From positions 1-39,442 of the forward strand of contig JAIYCQ010000039.1 of NCBI GenBank assembly GCA_027487945.1: a stretch of DNA of 39,442 bases, read 5' to 3'. Of the stretch, positions 1 to 7,472 are shown one piece after another (position 1 is the stretch's first letter; each line of letters opens with the position of its first letter). The notes under the pieces were generated by a model, which did no database searches, was not told the DNA's origin, and saw only the letters and a list, made by a program, of their open reading frames with translations. The position numbers were made by a program, and so were the translations under genes. Origin of the DNA: Caulobacteraceae bacterium. Its GTDB lineage: Bacteria > Pseudomonadota > Alphaproteobacteria > Caulobacterales > Caulobacteraceae.

Positions 1-9
1 CGAAGCGGG

Positions 10-1047
10 ATGAACAGCCTCGCCAAAGCCATCGCCACCGGCGACCTGACCCAGCTGCCGTCGCGCCGCGACGAGGACTGGCGCTGGACGGACCTGCGCG
101 GGCTGCTGCGCACGCTGCCGCCTGCGTCGCCGGAAGCGGTTGTCGGGCCAGACGGTCCGTTCGCAGCCTTGGGTTTGAAGCAATGGAGGGTCATAAACGG
201 TCGGCCCGCGCCCTATGATGAGTTCGTCATCGAAGGGGGTGAGCACCTGGCCCAACTCCGGTTTGTATCCACGGGGGCGGGGAGCCACGTCGCCCGGGTC
301 GCCATCGAGGTGAAGGCTGGCGCTACGCTGACTCTGCTGGAAAGCTATGAGGCCGAGGCTGACGGGGCCGTCGCCAGCATCGATCTCGACATCGTACTCG
401 GCAAGAGCGCTCGGCTGGAACGCGTCGTCCTGGCCGCCGACGGTCCGGCCAGCGTCACGGTCTCGACTGCGGATGTGAGGCTCGCTCCCCGATCATCCTA
501 CGCCCAGACCATCCTCACCTCCGGCGCCCGCCGTCAGCGGATCGAGACCCATGTCGCCCATCCGGGGCAGGGGGCCACCGTGCGGCTCGACGGCGCCTAC
601 CTGCTGCATGAGCAGCGCCATGCCGACACCACCTCCGTCGTCACCCATGCCGGGCTAGGCGGCGTCACCAGCCAGCTGACCAAGGGCGTGGTCGACGGCC
701 AGGCGCGGGGCGTGTTCCAGGGCCGCATCGTCGTCGAGCGCGGCGCCGACCAGACCGACGCCCGCATGGGCCACCACGCACTGATCCTGTCCGACAAGGC
801 CGAGGTCGACGCCAAGCCCGAGCTGCTGATCTTCGCCGACGACGTCCAGTGCGCGCATGGCAACACCGTCGGGGCCCTGGACGAGAACGCGCTGTTCTAC
901 GCGCAGCAGCGCGGCATGCCCTTCGAGATCGCCCGGGCCATGCTGACGGAGGCCTTCGTCGGCGAGGTCGTGGACCGGATCGAACACGAGGGCGCGCGCG
1001 AAATCGCGGCGGCCTGGGTGGCCGCGCAGCTGGGGAGGGGCCAATGA
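10..1047 (+). CDS. sufD: SufD, Fe-S cluster assembly scaffold subunit
   Basis: 345 aa. SufD pairs with SufB and the ATPase SufC in the cytosolic SufBC2D complex, where Fe-S clusters are assembled. The protein has the SufD layout: a short helical N-terminus with a DWRWTDL stretch, a long beta-helix core (about residues 80-290) and a C-terminal helical part with the family motif around CAHGNTVG (about residues 278-285) and LFYAQQRG. That CAHG-type segment is typical of the SufB/SufD family. The ATG at 10 is the first in frame and lies just inside the window, so the expected sufB and sufC upstream cannot be seen. The stop overlaps the sufS start by 4 bp (ATGA, 1044-1047), so translation is probably coupled. 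Identification rests on family motifs plus the sufS neighbour and is secure. Confidence 0.93.
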   Translation: MNSLAKAIATGDLTQLPSRRDEDWRWTDLRGLLRTLPPASPEAVVGPDGPFAALGLKQWRVINGRPAPYDEFVIEGGEHLAQLRFVSTGAGSHVARVAIEVKAGATLTLLESYEAEADGAVASIDLDIVLGKSARLERVVLAADGPASVTVSTADVRLAPRSSYAQTILTSGARRQRIETHVAHPGQGATVRLDGAYLLHEQRHADTTSVVTHAGLGGVTSQLTKGVVDGQARGVFQGRIVVERGADQTDARMGHHALILSDKAEVDAKPELLIFADDVQCAHGNTVGALDENALFYAQQRGMPFEIARAMLTEAFVGEVVDRIEHEGAREIAAAWVAAQLGRGQ

Positions 1048-2261
1048 CCCCGTTTGACCCCGAGCCCATCCGCGCCCAGTTCCCGATCCTGTCGCGGTCG
1101 GTGAACGGCAAGCCGCTGGTCTACCTCGACAACGCCGCCAGCGCCCAGAAGCCGAGGGCGGTGATCGAGGCGATCACGCGGGCGATGGAGGGCAGCTACG
1201 CCAATGTCCACCGCGGCCTGCACACGCTCGCCAACGAAACGACGCAAGCCTATGAAAAGGCGCGGGAAACCGTTGCGCGATTCCTGGGCTGCGCCGTCAC
1301 CGAAGTGATCTTCACCAAGGGCGGCACCGAGGCGATGAACCTGGTCGCCTCGTCCTTCGGCCAGCGGCTGGTCGCGGGCGACGAGATCCTCATCACCCAG
1401 ATGGAGCACCACTCCAACATCGTGCCCTGGCACCTGCTGCGCGAGCGCAAGGGCGTGGTGCTGCGGTTCGCGCCGGTGCTGGAGGACGGCTCGCTCGACC
1501 TCGACGCCGCCAGGGCGATGATCAGCGAGAAGACGAAGCTGGTCGCCTTCACCCACATGTCCAACGTGCTGGGCACGATCAATCCGGTCGCCGAGCTGAC
1601 CAAGGCGGCCCACGCGGCCGGGGCGCTGGTGCTGGTCGACGGCTGCCAGGGGGCGGTCCACATGGCCGTCGATGTGACGGCGCTGGACGTCGATTTCTAT
1701 GTCGCCACCGGCCACAAGCTCTACGGCCCGACCGGCATCGGCGTGCTGTACGGCAAGGCCGAGGTGCTGGCCGACCTGCCCCCCTACCAGGGCGGCGGCG
1801 AGATGATCGCCACCGTGGCCGAGGACCGCATCACCTACGCCGAGCCGCCGATGCGGTTCGAGGCCGGCACGCCGCCGATCCTCGAGGCCATCGCGCTGGG
1901 TGCGGCGCTGGAGTGGTTCATGGCCCTGGACCGCGACGCCATCGCCGCCCACGAACGTCGCCTCTACGACCGCGCTGTCGAGCGGCTGGACGGGGCCAAC
2001 TGGCTGCGCATCCTCGGCACAGCGCCGGGGAAGGGCGCCATTCTCAGCTTCACGGTCGAGGGCGCCCATGCCCACGACATCGCCCAGATCCTCGACAAGC
2101 AGGGGGTGGCGGTCCGCGCCGGCGCCCACTGCGCCGAACCCCTGATGGCCCGTTTCGGCGTCACCTCGAGCGCCCGGGCCTCCTTCGCCCTATATAACAC
2201 CGAGGCCGAGGCCGACGCGTTCGTGGACGCGCTGGTCAAGGCCCGCAGCTTCTTTGCCTGA
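1044..2261 (+). CDS. sufS: SufS, group II cysteine desulfurase
   Basis: 405 aa, normal length for SufS. A PLP-dependent enzyme that takes sulfur from L-cysteine as a persulfide and passes it to the SUF scaffold. Visible motifs: YLDNAASAQKP near the N-terminus, NVHRGLHTLA, the MEHHSNIVPW block, the PLP-binding lysine in ATGHKLYGP (K225), and the persulfide cysteine in RAGAHCAEP (C363), placed as in group II enzymes with a short catalytic loop. The ATG at 1044 is chosen over an upstream in-frame start at 849 because the upstream part is a shadow of sufD, the ATG overlaps the sufD stop by 4 bp, and a GGGGAGGGG purine stretch lies just before it. Part of the suf operon; a SufE or SufU partner is not in the window. 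Confidence 0.96.
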   Translation: MTPFDPEPIRAQFPILSRSVNGKPLVYLDNAASAQKPRAVIEAITRAMEGSYANVHRGLHTLANETTQAYEKARETVARFLGCAVTEVIFTKGGTEAMNLVASSFGQRLVAGDEILITQMEHHSNIVPWHLLRERKGVVLRFAPVLEDGSLDLDAARAMISEKTKLVAFTHMSNVLGTINPVAELTKAAHAAGALVLVDGCQGAVHMAVDVTALDVDFYVATGHKLYGPTGIGVLYGKAEVLADLPPYQGGGEMIATVAEDRITYAEPPMRFEAGTPPILEAIALGAALEWFMALDRDAIAAHERRLYDRAVERLDGANWLRILGTAPGKGAILSFTVEGAHAHDIAQILDKQGVAVRAGAHCAEPLMARFGVTSSARASFALYNTEAEADAFVDALVKARSFFA

Positions 2262-2268
2262 GACACGC

Positions 2269-2628
2269 ATGACCGAGACCGCACCAGAGACCCAGGCGCC
2301 GTCCGCCATTCCCCAGGCGGAGCTGGACGCGCTGACCGACCGGCTGGTCGAGCAGCTCAAGACCGTCTTCGACCCGGAGATCCCGGTCGACATCTATGAG
2401 CTGGGCCTGATCTACAAGGTCGACGTCTCCGACGACCGTGAGGTCAAGATCGACATGACCCTGACCGCGCCGGGCTGCCCGGTGGCCGGCGAGATGCCGG
2501 GCTGGGTCGAGGACGCGGTCATGGAGATCCCGGGGCTGAAGTCCTGCACCGTCGACCTCGTCTTCGACCCGCCCTGGGACCCCTCGCGCATGAGCGACGA
2601 GGCCAAGCTGCAACTGAACATGTTCTGA
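2269..2628 (+). CDS. sufT: SufT-like DUF59/MIP18 Fe-S assembly factor
   Basis: 119 aa. The DUF59 (MIP18) fold is recognised by the segment DPEIPVDIYELGLIYKVDV followed by the cysteine motif TAPGCPVAGEMPGWV. Stand-alone DUF59 proteins in suf operons (SufT) help mature or transfer Fe-S clusters; the mechanism is not settled. The ATG at 2269 lies 7 bp after the sufS stop (TGA 2259-2261). An in-frame TTG at 2254 would add five residues and overlap sufS, but has no better ribosome-binding site. The first 15 or so residues are Ala/Pro/Glu-rich and probably disordered. It is followed 2 bp later by the A-type carrier gene, which supports a single operon. The family is certain; the precise role is inferred from context. 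Confidence 0.9.
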   Translation: MTETAPETQAPSAIPQAELDALTDRLVEQLKTVFDPEIPVDIYELGLIYKVDVSDDREVKIDMTLTAPGCPVAGEMPGWVEDAVMEIPGLKSCTVDLVFDPPWDPSRMSDEAKLQLNMF

Positions 2629-2630
2629 TC

Positions 2631-3041
2631 ATGGAACCGCAAGTCACAGCCCCCCGCACCCGCCGCCCGCGCCCCAAGGTCGTCACCCTGAGCGACGCGG
2701 CGGCCGGGCGCGTGAAGGAGATCATGGCCCGCAAGGCGCTCGAGGAGCCCGAGAAGCCCTACGCCGGCCTGCGGGTAGGGGTGAAGAACGGCGGCTGCGC
2801 CGGGTCCGAGTACATTCTCGAATACGCCGAGACGGCCGATCCGCTCGATGAGGTGATCGAGGATCACGGCGTCACCATCCTGATCGACCCCAAGGCGGTG
2901 CTGTTCCTGATCGGCGCCGAGATCGACTACGAGGTCAGCCGGCTGAGCTCGAAGTTCGTGTTCCGCAATCCGAACGAGACGGACGCCTGTGGCTGCGGCG
3001 AGAGCGTGACGATCGTGCCGGCGGGGTCGGCGGAGGAGTAG
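2631..3041 (+). CDS. sufA: A-type Fe-S carrier (SufA/IscA/HesB family)
   Basis: 136 aa. A-type carriers accept a cluster from the SUF scaffold and hand it to apo-proteins. The three conserved cysteines are present: one in GVKNGGCAGSEY and two in the C-terminal CGCG motif of DACGCGESV. A basic Pro/Arg-rich N-terminal extension of about 20 residues precedes the domain, which starts near VVTLSDAAAGRV. The ATG at 2631 follows the sufT stop by 2 bp. It is the last gene of the suf operon here. The next gene (3067-3384) is convergent and 25 bp away. It could equally be called IscA or ErpA-like by sequence; the suf location favours SufA. Confidence 0.9.
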   Translation: MEPQVTAPRTRRPRPKVVTLSDAAAGRVKEIMARKALEEPEKPYAGLRVGVKNGGCAGSEYILEYAETADPLDEVIEDHGVTILIDPKAVLFLIGAEIDYEVSRLSSKFVFRNPNETDACGCGESVTIVPAGSAEE

Positions 3042-3066
3042 CCGGCAGCTGCCTGCGCCGGGCTGA

Positions 3067-3384
3067 TCAGCAGGACGATCCGCAGGTCAGGTCCCGATAG
3101 AGCCAGGCCAGCAGGGCGTAGGTCGCGAACGCGAACGGAAGTCCCGGCAGCGCCCCGAGCATCACCCTCCCGTGGTGGGTGAACGCGCGTCCGAGCTGCG
3201 CAACCCAGACCACGGGCGCGGCGAGGCCGAGCAGGCCCAGCGGGATCGCCCCCAGCACGAACACCATCGCGATGACGTTCAGTGCCGGGAAGATCGACGG
3301 CAGGAACATCAGCCATGGCGCGCCGCCACAGAGCGCGATGAGCCAGGACGTCTTCAGGGCCGAAGCGCCCGGCGCCTCGCTCAT
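3067..3384 (-). CDS. Small integral membrane protein of unknown function
   Basis: 105 aa, mostly hydrophobic. I see three likely membrane segments: about 12-32 (after LKTSW), 36-60 (IFPALNVIAMVFVLGAIPLG and on) and 78-97 near the C-terminus, ending in a Cys-containing tail (TCGSSC). No family motif is recognised. Its ATG shares one base with the stop of the upstream plsC-type gene (TGATGA at 3382-3386), so it is almost certainly co-translated with that acyltransferase and belongs to the TetR-controlled operon. Only the last third of a longer open frame on this strand is used: the frame further upstream is a shadow of plsC. A role in lipid or membrane modification is a guess from the neighbour only. 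Confidence 0.7.
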   Translation of the reverse strand: MSEAPGASALKTSWLIALCGGAPWLMFLPSIFPALNVIAMVFVLGAIPLGLLGLAAPVVWVAQLGRAFTHHGRVMLGALPGLPFAFATYALLAWLYRDLTCGSSC

Positions 3385-4178
3385 CAGGCTGCTGCCTTCC
3401 CCGCGGCTTCGGCCTTCCGCAGTTCGTCCGGCGTGGGGACCAGCACCGACTCCCGCACGGGCTCGCCCGTCGCCATGGCGATCAGCTCCTGGCTGCGGCC
3501 TTCGACGGCCGCTTCCAGCCGGGAAAGGAACTCGCTCCGCTCCAGCCCGGTCGGGATCGGGTCGAGGAACTCGATGGTGGCCGTCCCCGGCGTCTTGATC
3601 GCGGAGGTCTGCTCCCAGAACAGGCCGAGGTTCGTCGCCACCGGCACCACCGGCAGGTCGAAGTCGCGGCTCATGTAGTAGACGCCGGTGCGGTAGCGGA
3701 ACCGCTCGCCCGGCTTGGCCAGGTTGCCTTCCGGATAGATGAGAATGCGGCGGCCTTCCCTCGCGACCTGGGCGGCGCTTTCCGACAGCGCCTTGCGGGC
3801 TTCGGGCCCGCCGCAGTTGTCGACGATGATCGCGCCGAACTTGCGCAGGATGGCCCCGACCAGCGGGAAGCGCTCCATGTGGTCGCCGGTGACGAAGCTC
3901 AGGTTCGGCACATTGGCGAACATCACGAAGCCGTCGCCCCAGCTGTGGTGCTTGGCTGCGATGATGAAGGCGCCTTCGGGGAGCTTTTCCTGCCCGCGCA
4001 GGTCGACCTTGATGCCGGCCATGGCGTCCATCGCCCACAGCATGCGGCGGGTGTAGAGCTTGATCGCCCCGGTCATCGGCCCGCGGCCCGGCGCCAGGGC
4101 CAGGACGGCGGCGCTGAGGCCGTAGAAGATCGACAGCACCCAGTAGTAGGCGTTGAAGAGCCTGTTGCGGAAGGTCAT
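3384..4178 (-). CDS. 1-acyl-sn-glycerol-3-phosphate acyltransferase-like protein (PlsC family)
   Basis: 264 aa. Has the LPLAT signature HX4D as H77-H-S-W-G-D82, and the second conserved block IYPEGNLAKPGE (about 148-159), together with an N-terminal hydrophobic segment (residues 10-30) that would anchor it in the inner membrane. Family members transfer an acyl chain from acyl-ACP or acyl-CoA to lysophosphatidic acid or related lysolipids. It is not the only acyltransferase here (plsY is at 23542-24189), and its place under a TetR regulator suggests an accessory lipid-modifying role rather than the essential PlsC. The gene starts 13 bp after the TetR stop and overlaps the next gene by one base. 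Substrate cannot be predicted from sequence alone. Confidence 0.85.
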   Translation of the reverse strand: MTFRNRLFNAYYWVLSIFYGLSAAVLALAPGRGPMTGAIKLYTRRMLWAMDAMAGIKVDLRGQEKLPEGAFIIAAKHHSWGDGFVMFANVPNLSFVTGDHMERFPLVGAILRKFGAIIVDNCGGPEARKALSESAAQVAREGRRILIYPEGNLAKPGERFRYRTGVYYMSRDFDLPVVPVATNLGLFWEQTSAIKTPGTATIEFLDPIPTGLERSEFLSRLEAAVEGRSQELIAMATGEPVRESVLVPTPDELRKAEAAGKAAA

Positions 4179-4191
4179 GGGGCGGGGGCCT

Positions 4192-4752
4192 CTAGCGAGC
4201 GAACAGCACGGCCTGCACGGCCGCGGTCATGAGAAGGGCGTGGGCCGACAGCGGATCGTCGCCGATCCGGCCGTAGGCCTTGTTCTGGGCGGTCTGGGTG
4301 ATAGCCCCGATGGCCATGGCGGCCAGCACGCGCGGGTCGGCCGGCGGCAGCTCGGTGCTGATCATGGCGGCCTTGATGACGTTTTCGACCACCGAAACCG
4401 GATCGCGGCCATCCTCCTGGTAGTAGGGGATGAAGCGGTGGACCTGGGTCAGGTGGAAGCTGAAGGTCAGCCAGTCCTCGTCGGCCACCTGACAGTAGGC
4501 GGCGACGATGGCGGCGGCCTTGGCCCTGATGCCGGTCGCGCTCGCCGCGCTCTCCTCGATCAGGCCCGACAGGCGGCGGTGGACGGTCATGAACAGGGTG
4601 ATCGCCAGCTCGTCCTTGGACCGGTAGTGGCGGTACAGGGCGCCCTCCGATACCCCGGCCTCGGTAGCGATGGCCCGGGTGGTGGCGGCGTCGACACCGT
4701 CACGGACGAAGACTTCCAGTGCGGCGCGCTCGATGCGAGGTTTGGCGGACAT
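4192..4752 (-). CDS. TetR/AcrR family transcriptional regulator
   Basis: 186 aa from the chosen ATG. The N-terminal helix-turn-helix is clear (about 20-47: TRAIATEAGVSEGALYRHYRSKDEL), followed by an alpha-helical ligand-binding domain without recognisable ligand specificity. An in-frame GTG further upstream (4785) would add 11 residues, but it lies inside a palindromic operator; the ATG at 4750-4752 has an AAGGAG ribosome-binding site (complement of 4762-4767) at 9-nt spacing, so this start is preferred. It heads an operon with the PlsC-type enzyme and the small membrane protein, and is divergent from a TfoX_N gene. It probably represses both directions through the two palindromes at 4769-4786 and 4803-4820. 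The inducer is unknown; acyl-CoA-like ligands are common in the family but not shown here. Confidence 0.88.
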   Translation of the reverse strand: MSAKPRIERAALEVFVRDGVDAATTRAIATEAGVSEGALYRHYRSKDELAITLFMTVHRRLSGLIEESAASATGIRAKAAAIVAAYCQVADEDWLTFSFHLTQVHRFIPYYQEDGRDPVSVVENVIKAAMISTELPPADPRVLAAMAIGAITQTAQNKAYGRIGDDPLSAHALLMTAAVQAVLFAR

Positions 4753-4768
4753 GCGGGGCGACTCCTTG

Positions 4769-4786
4769 TGTGAGCATTTGCTCACA
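4769..4786. promoter_or_regulatory. TetR operator copy 1 (palindrome)
   Basis: Perfect palindrome TGTGAGCA-TT-TGCTCACA with 8-bp arms and a 2-bp spacer, directly upstream of the TetR ribosome-binding site. The near-identical second copy lies 34 bp away, centre to centre. The size and position fit a TetR-family operator used for autoregulation. Confidence 0.75.
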
Positions 4787-4802
4787 TTTCGTCGCGCCGC
4801 GC

Positions 4803-4820
4803 AATGAGCAAATGCTCACA
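4803..4820. promoter_or_regulatory. TetR operator copy 2 (palindrome)
   Basis: Second copy of the palindrome, core TGAGCA-AA-TGCTCA (4805-4818). Compared with the reverse complement of copy 1 it matches at 16 of 18 positions. It sits 11 bp before the preferred start of the divergent TfoX_N gene, where binding would block transcription or its start. Confidence 0.7.
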
Positions 4821-4830
4821 TGGGGTGGTG

Positions 4831-5226
4831 ATGGCCGTCAGCTCTGATTTCCTGGCGCATCTGGAGGAGCTGCTGGCCGGCCTCGGCCGCCTGCGGGTCA
4901 AGACGATGTTCGGCGGGGCGAGCCTGTCGGTCGATGACGCGGCCTTCGCCCTGGTCTTCGGCGAGACGCTTTATCTGAAGGTCGATGATGACACCCGCGC
5001 CGCCTTCGAAGCCGAAGGCAGCGCGCCCTTCACCTATGCGATGAAGGATGGCCGGACGGGGATCCTGCACTACTGGTCGCTGCCCGAGCGGGCGCTGGAC
5101 GATCCCGACGAGGCGCTGCGCTGGGCCCGGCTGGGGCTGGAGGCCGCCTACCGCGCCCGCAAGCCGAAAACGAAGAAGGGCCGGGCGATGCGCGGCGACA
5201 TCGGACCCGGCCCCTGGGATGGGTGA
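4831..5226 (+). CDS. TfoX N-terminal domain protein
   Basis: 131 aa. Only the TfoX_N domain is present: KTMFGGASLSVDD, FALVFGETLYLKVDD, then FTYAMKDG and YWSLPERALDDPDEALRWA. The C-terminal TfoX helix-hairpin domain is missing. Such stand-alone proteins are common in alphaproteobacteria and their function is not established; the name comes from the competence regulator TfoX/Sxy, which has both domains. The tail is basic (KPKTKKGRAMRG). An in-frame ATG at 4804 lies within operator copy 2 and has no ribosome-binding site, so the ATG at 4831, preceded by GGGGTGGTG, is preferred. Divergent from, and probably regulated by, the TetR protein. Confidence 0.82.
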   Translation: MAVSSDFLAHLEELLAGLGRLRVKTMFGGASLSVDDAAFALVFGETLYLKVDDDTRAAFEAEGSAPFTYAMKDGRTGILHYWSLPERALDDPDEALRWARLGLEAAYRARKPKTKKGRAMRGDIGPGPWDG

Positions 5227-5245
5227 AGAAGCGCTCTGATCGTAA

Positions 5246-5266
5246 TGGCCCGAACAGGTCGGGCCA
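5246..5266. terminator. Hairpin between convergent genes
   Basis: Perfect 8-bp stem TGGCCCGA / TCGGGCCA with a 5-nt loop, between the stop of the TfoX_N gene and that of the convergent enoyl-CoA hydratase. No T-run follows on either strand, so it may be a weak or bidirectional terminator. Confidence 0.45.
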
Positions 5267-5278
5267 CTACGGTGGAGC

Positions 5279-6082
5279 CTACCGCCCCTTGAACGCCGCG
5301 ACCCGCTTTTGCAGGAAGGCGCTGACGCCCTCGATGAAGTCCTCGGTCTTGCCGGCGATCTTCTGGGCCTTGCGTTCGGCGGTGAGCTGGCCGTTCCAGT
5401 CGGTGTCGAGGCTTTCCCAGATCAGCTTGCGGATGGCGCCGAGCGACGCCGGGCCGTTGGCCAGCTCCGTGGCGAGCGCGATAGCCGAAGCGCGCAGGTC
5501 GGCGTCGGGGACGACGCGGTTGACCAGGCCCCACTCGAGAGCCTGGGCGGCGCCGATCTTTTCGCCGAGCAGGGCCATTTCCATGGCGCGGGCGCGGCCG
5601 ATGGCGCGGGGCAGCAGATAGGTCGAGCCGCCGTCCGGCACCAGGCCGATGCGGCGGAAGGCCTGCAGGAAGTAGGCGCTCTCGCCCGCGACGATCAGGT
5701 CGCCCAGCAGGGCCAGCGAGCAGCCGACGCCGGCCGCGGCGCCGTTGACGGCGGTGACGATCGGCAGCGGGCAGTCGCGCATCTGGCTGACCAGCGGGTT
5801 GTAGACGGTCTCCAGCGCGCGGCCGGCGTCCGGCTTGCCGTCGACATCCAGCTCACGGCCCGAGGCGCTGCCGCCCGCCAGGTTGGCGCCCGAGCAGAAG
5901 CCGCGGCCTTCGCCGGTCAGCACGATGGCGCGGGCCGTGACGTTGCCGGCCGCGATGTTGCTGAAGGCGTGGGACAGCTCGCCGGCCAGGTCCAGGCCGG
6001 CGGCGTTCATCGTACCGGGGTCGTTGAGCGTGATCACGGCCACGCCGTCGGTCACTTCGACCTTGATCTTGGTGTAGTCCAC
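5279..6082 (-). CDS. Enoyl-CoA hydratase/isomerase family protein
   Basis: 267 aa, a crotonase-fold enzyme acting on acyl-CoA thioesters in the cytosol. Visible features: the N-terminal VAVITLNDP strand, the oxyanion-hole segment SGANLAGG, the second oxyanion/active-site block NGAAAGVGCSLALLGDL, and FRRIGLVPDGGSTYLLPR. The GLVPDGGSTY form resembles PaaG-type isomerases and fatty-acid enoyl-CoA hydratases of unknown specificity; I would not assign a pathway. The start is GTG at 6080-6082 with GGGAGG 8 nt upstream; the nearby ATG (6088-6090) is out of frame. It is transcribed in the same direction as the MFS gene upstream (72-bp gap), possibly together with it. Confidence 0.88.
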   Translation of the reverse strand: MDYTKIKVEVTDGVAVITLNDPGTMNAAGLDLAGELSHAFSNIAAGNVTARAIVLTGEGRGFCSGANLAGGSASGRELDVDGKPDAGRALETVYNPLVSQMRDCPLPIVTAVNGAAAGVGCSLALLGDLIVAGESAYFLQAFRRIGLVPDGGSTYLLPRAIGRARAMEMALLGEKIGAAQALEWGLVNRVVPDADLRASAIALATELANGPASLGAIRKLIWESLDTDWNGQLTAERKAQKIAGKTEDFIEGVSAFLQKRVAAFKGR

Positions 6083-6154
6083 GCGAACATCCTCCCTGAT
6101 GCTTGTTTGAATGGAGGCTAGCGCCCGTAACGCGGCGGAACGCCAACGGAAAAA

Positions 6155-7297
6155 TCAGGCCGCGCCGCGCCCGTAGTAGCGGAACAGCAGTACGACGAGC
6201 CCGCCGGCCGCCAGCAGGGCGGTCAGGATCGGGACCGACAGCGGCAGGCTGAGCGCGACCAGCGCCGCGGCTCCGAGGCAGCCGGTGAGGCATCCGATGT
6301 CCCATGCGCCCTCGGTGGCGGCATGGAAGCGCAGCGTGCAGCGGGAGGCCTTGGACAGGTTGTAGACCGGCGTCATCAGCACCGGCGTGACGATCGCCGT
6401 CAGCAATCCTCCCGCCGCGTTGGCCAGCACCGCCAGCCAGGGCGCGCCAAGGCTGGCGGCGCGGGCGATCACGACCACGGCGACGCAGGCGTAGGCGATG
6501 GCGACCGCCCGACGCCCGTGCCCGGAGTCGACCGCCCGGCCGAGCAGCAGTCCGCCGGCCGCCCCGGTCAGGGCCGCGGCTGCGGCCGCGCCGCCAAACG
6601 CGGTGAAGTTTTCGCCCAGGGTGGTGAACAGCGCGATCAGCCAGGTGAAATGGAAGCCGGCGGCCATGAAGCCGTCGCCCGCCATCAGCCCCAGTCCGAT
6701 CCGGGGCGTCCGGTAGCCTTCGGGCGCGACGGCCGCCACCGCCACATCGGGCGCGCCGATCAGGGGCAGGGCGGACGAGGCCATGATGGCCGCGACCAGG
6801 GCGAAGGTCGCCGGACCGCCCAGGTTGGTCAGTCCCCAGGCGCCCAGGAGCGGGGCCAGGACGCCGACGCCGGCCACGATGGCCTCGCGCATCCCGACCT
6901 GCCCGCCACGCCGGTCAGGGTCGCCCAGAGCCGCGAAATAGGCGTGGAAGCAGAGCCAGTAGAGCAGATAGCCGAGGGCGTTGAAGGCGCAGAGTGCAAC
7001 CAGCGGCCAGCCCGGTCCGGTGATCTGGCCGACGAAGAGATAGGTCATCGCCATCAGCAATGCGCCGGCGATCAGGAGCGGCCGGACGCCGAAACGGATC
7101 GCCAGCGGCAACACCGCCGGCCGGATCAGCAGCCGGCCGGCGACCACGCCGGCCTGGTAGAGCAGGGCGACGGGCGCCGGGATGCCCGCCTTCAGCAGGA
7201 ACGCCAGCATGAAGATGCCGCCGGCGGCCTGGGCGAAGGCCTGGATGGCGTAGTGGAAGGTCGCGCGACGGATCGCGTGATCATTGACCTGGGACAT
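6155..7297 (-). CDS. MFS-like transporter
   Basis: 380 aa, about twelve hydrophobic segments spread across the whole length, with short charged loops such as GDPDRRGGQVGMRE in the middle and VDSGHGRRA in the second half. These fit a major facilitator superfamily permease of the inner membrane, in two six-helix halves joined near residues 190-205 (the hydrophilic stretch around APEGYRTPR). No substrate-specific motif is recognised. The start is uncertain: ATG at 7297 is chosen; an in-frame TTG at 7327 would add ten residues but sits directly against a strong hairpin (7328-7352). Neither start has a clear ribosome-binding site. Confidence 0.75.
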   Translation of the reverse strand: MSQVNDHAIRRATFHYAIQAFAQAAGGIFMLAFLLKAGIPAPVALLYQAGVVAGRLLIRPAVLPLAIRFGVRPLLIAGALLMAMTYLFVGQITGPGWPLVALCAFNALGYLLYWLCFHAYFAALGDPDRRGGQVGMREAIVAGVGVLAPLLGAWGLTNLGGPATFALVAAIMASSALPLIGAPDVAVAAVAPEGYRTPRIGLGLMAGDGFMAAGFHFTWLIALFTTLGENFTAFGGAAAAAALTGAAGGLLLGRAVDSGHGRRAVAIAYACVAVVVIARAASLGAPWLAVLANAAGGLLTAIVTPVLMTPVYNLSKASRCTLRFHAATEGAWDIGCLTGCLGAAALVALSLPLSVPILTALLAAGGLVVLLFRYYGRGAA

Positions 7298-7326
7298 GAT
7301 GACCCGAAGATTTTCGTGAGACGGCA

Positions 7327-7353
7327 AGGACCCGGCGGTGGCCGCCGGGTCCT
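7327..7353. terminator. Strong GC hairpin between the GGDEF and MFS genes
   Basis: Perfect 11-bp stem GGACCCGGCGG / CCGCCGGGTCC with a TGG loop (7328-7352), extended to 12 pairs by A7327/T7353. It lies downstream of the GGDEF gene and upstream of the MFS gene, both on the minus strand. There is no T-run, so it may be a weak terminator, a leader hairpin or an RNA-stabilising stem. Confidence 0.45.
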
Positions 7354-7472
7354 GGGTTGCGGTCGACCGGCCCGTGGCAGGTCCTAGAAGCTGGTCTCAC
7401 ACATGAGCGGATTGCTCCTTCGAATGCCGAAGGTCTCGCACGCGGCGCGAGTCAGGGCAATGCCCGCGGCGA

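Noticed and set aside
4804..4830. MSKCSH start of the TfoX_N gene and the matching MSKCSH start of the TetR gene (shared N-terminus)
   Set aside because: Both are translations of the repeated operator; better starts with ribosome-binding sites or position lie downstream. Not a shared peptide.
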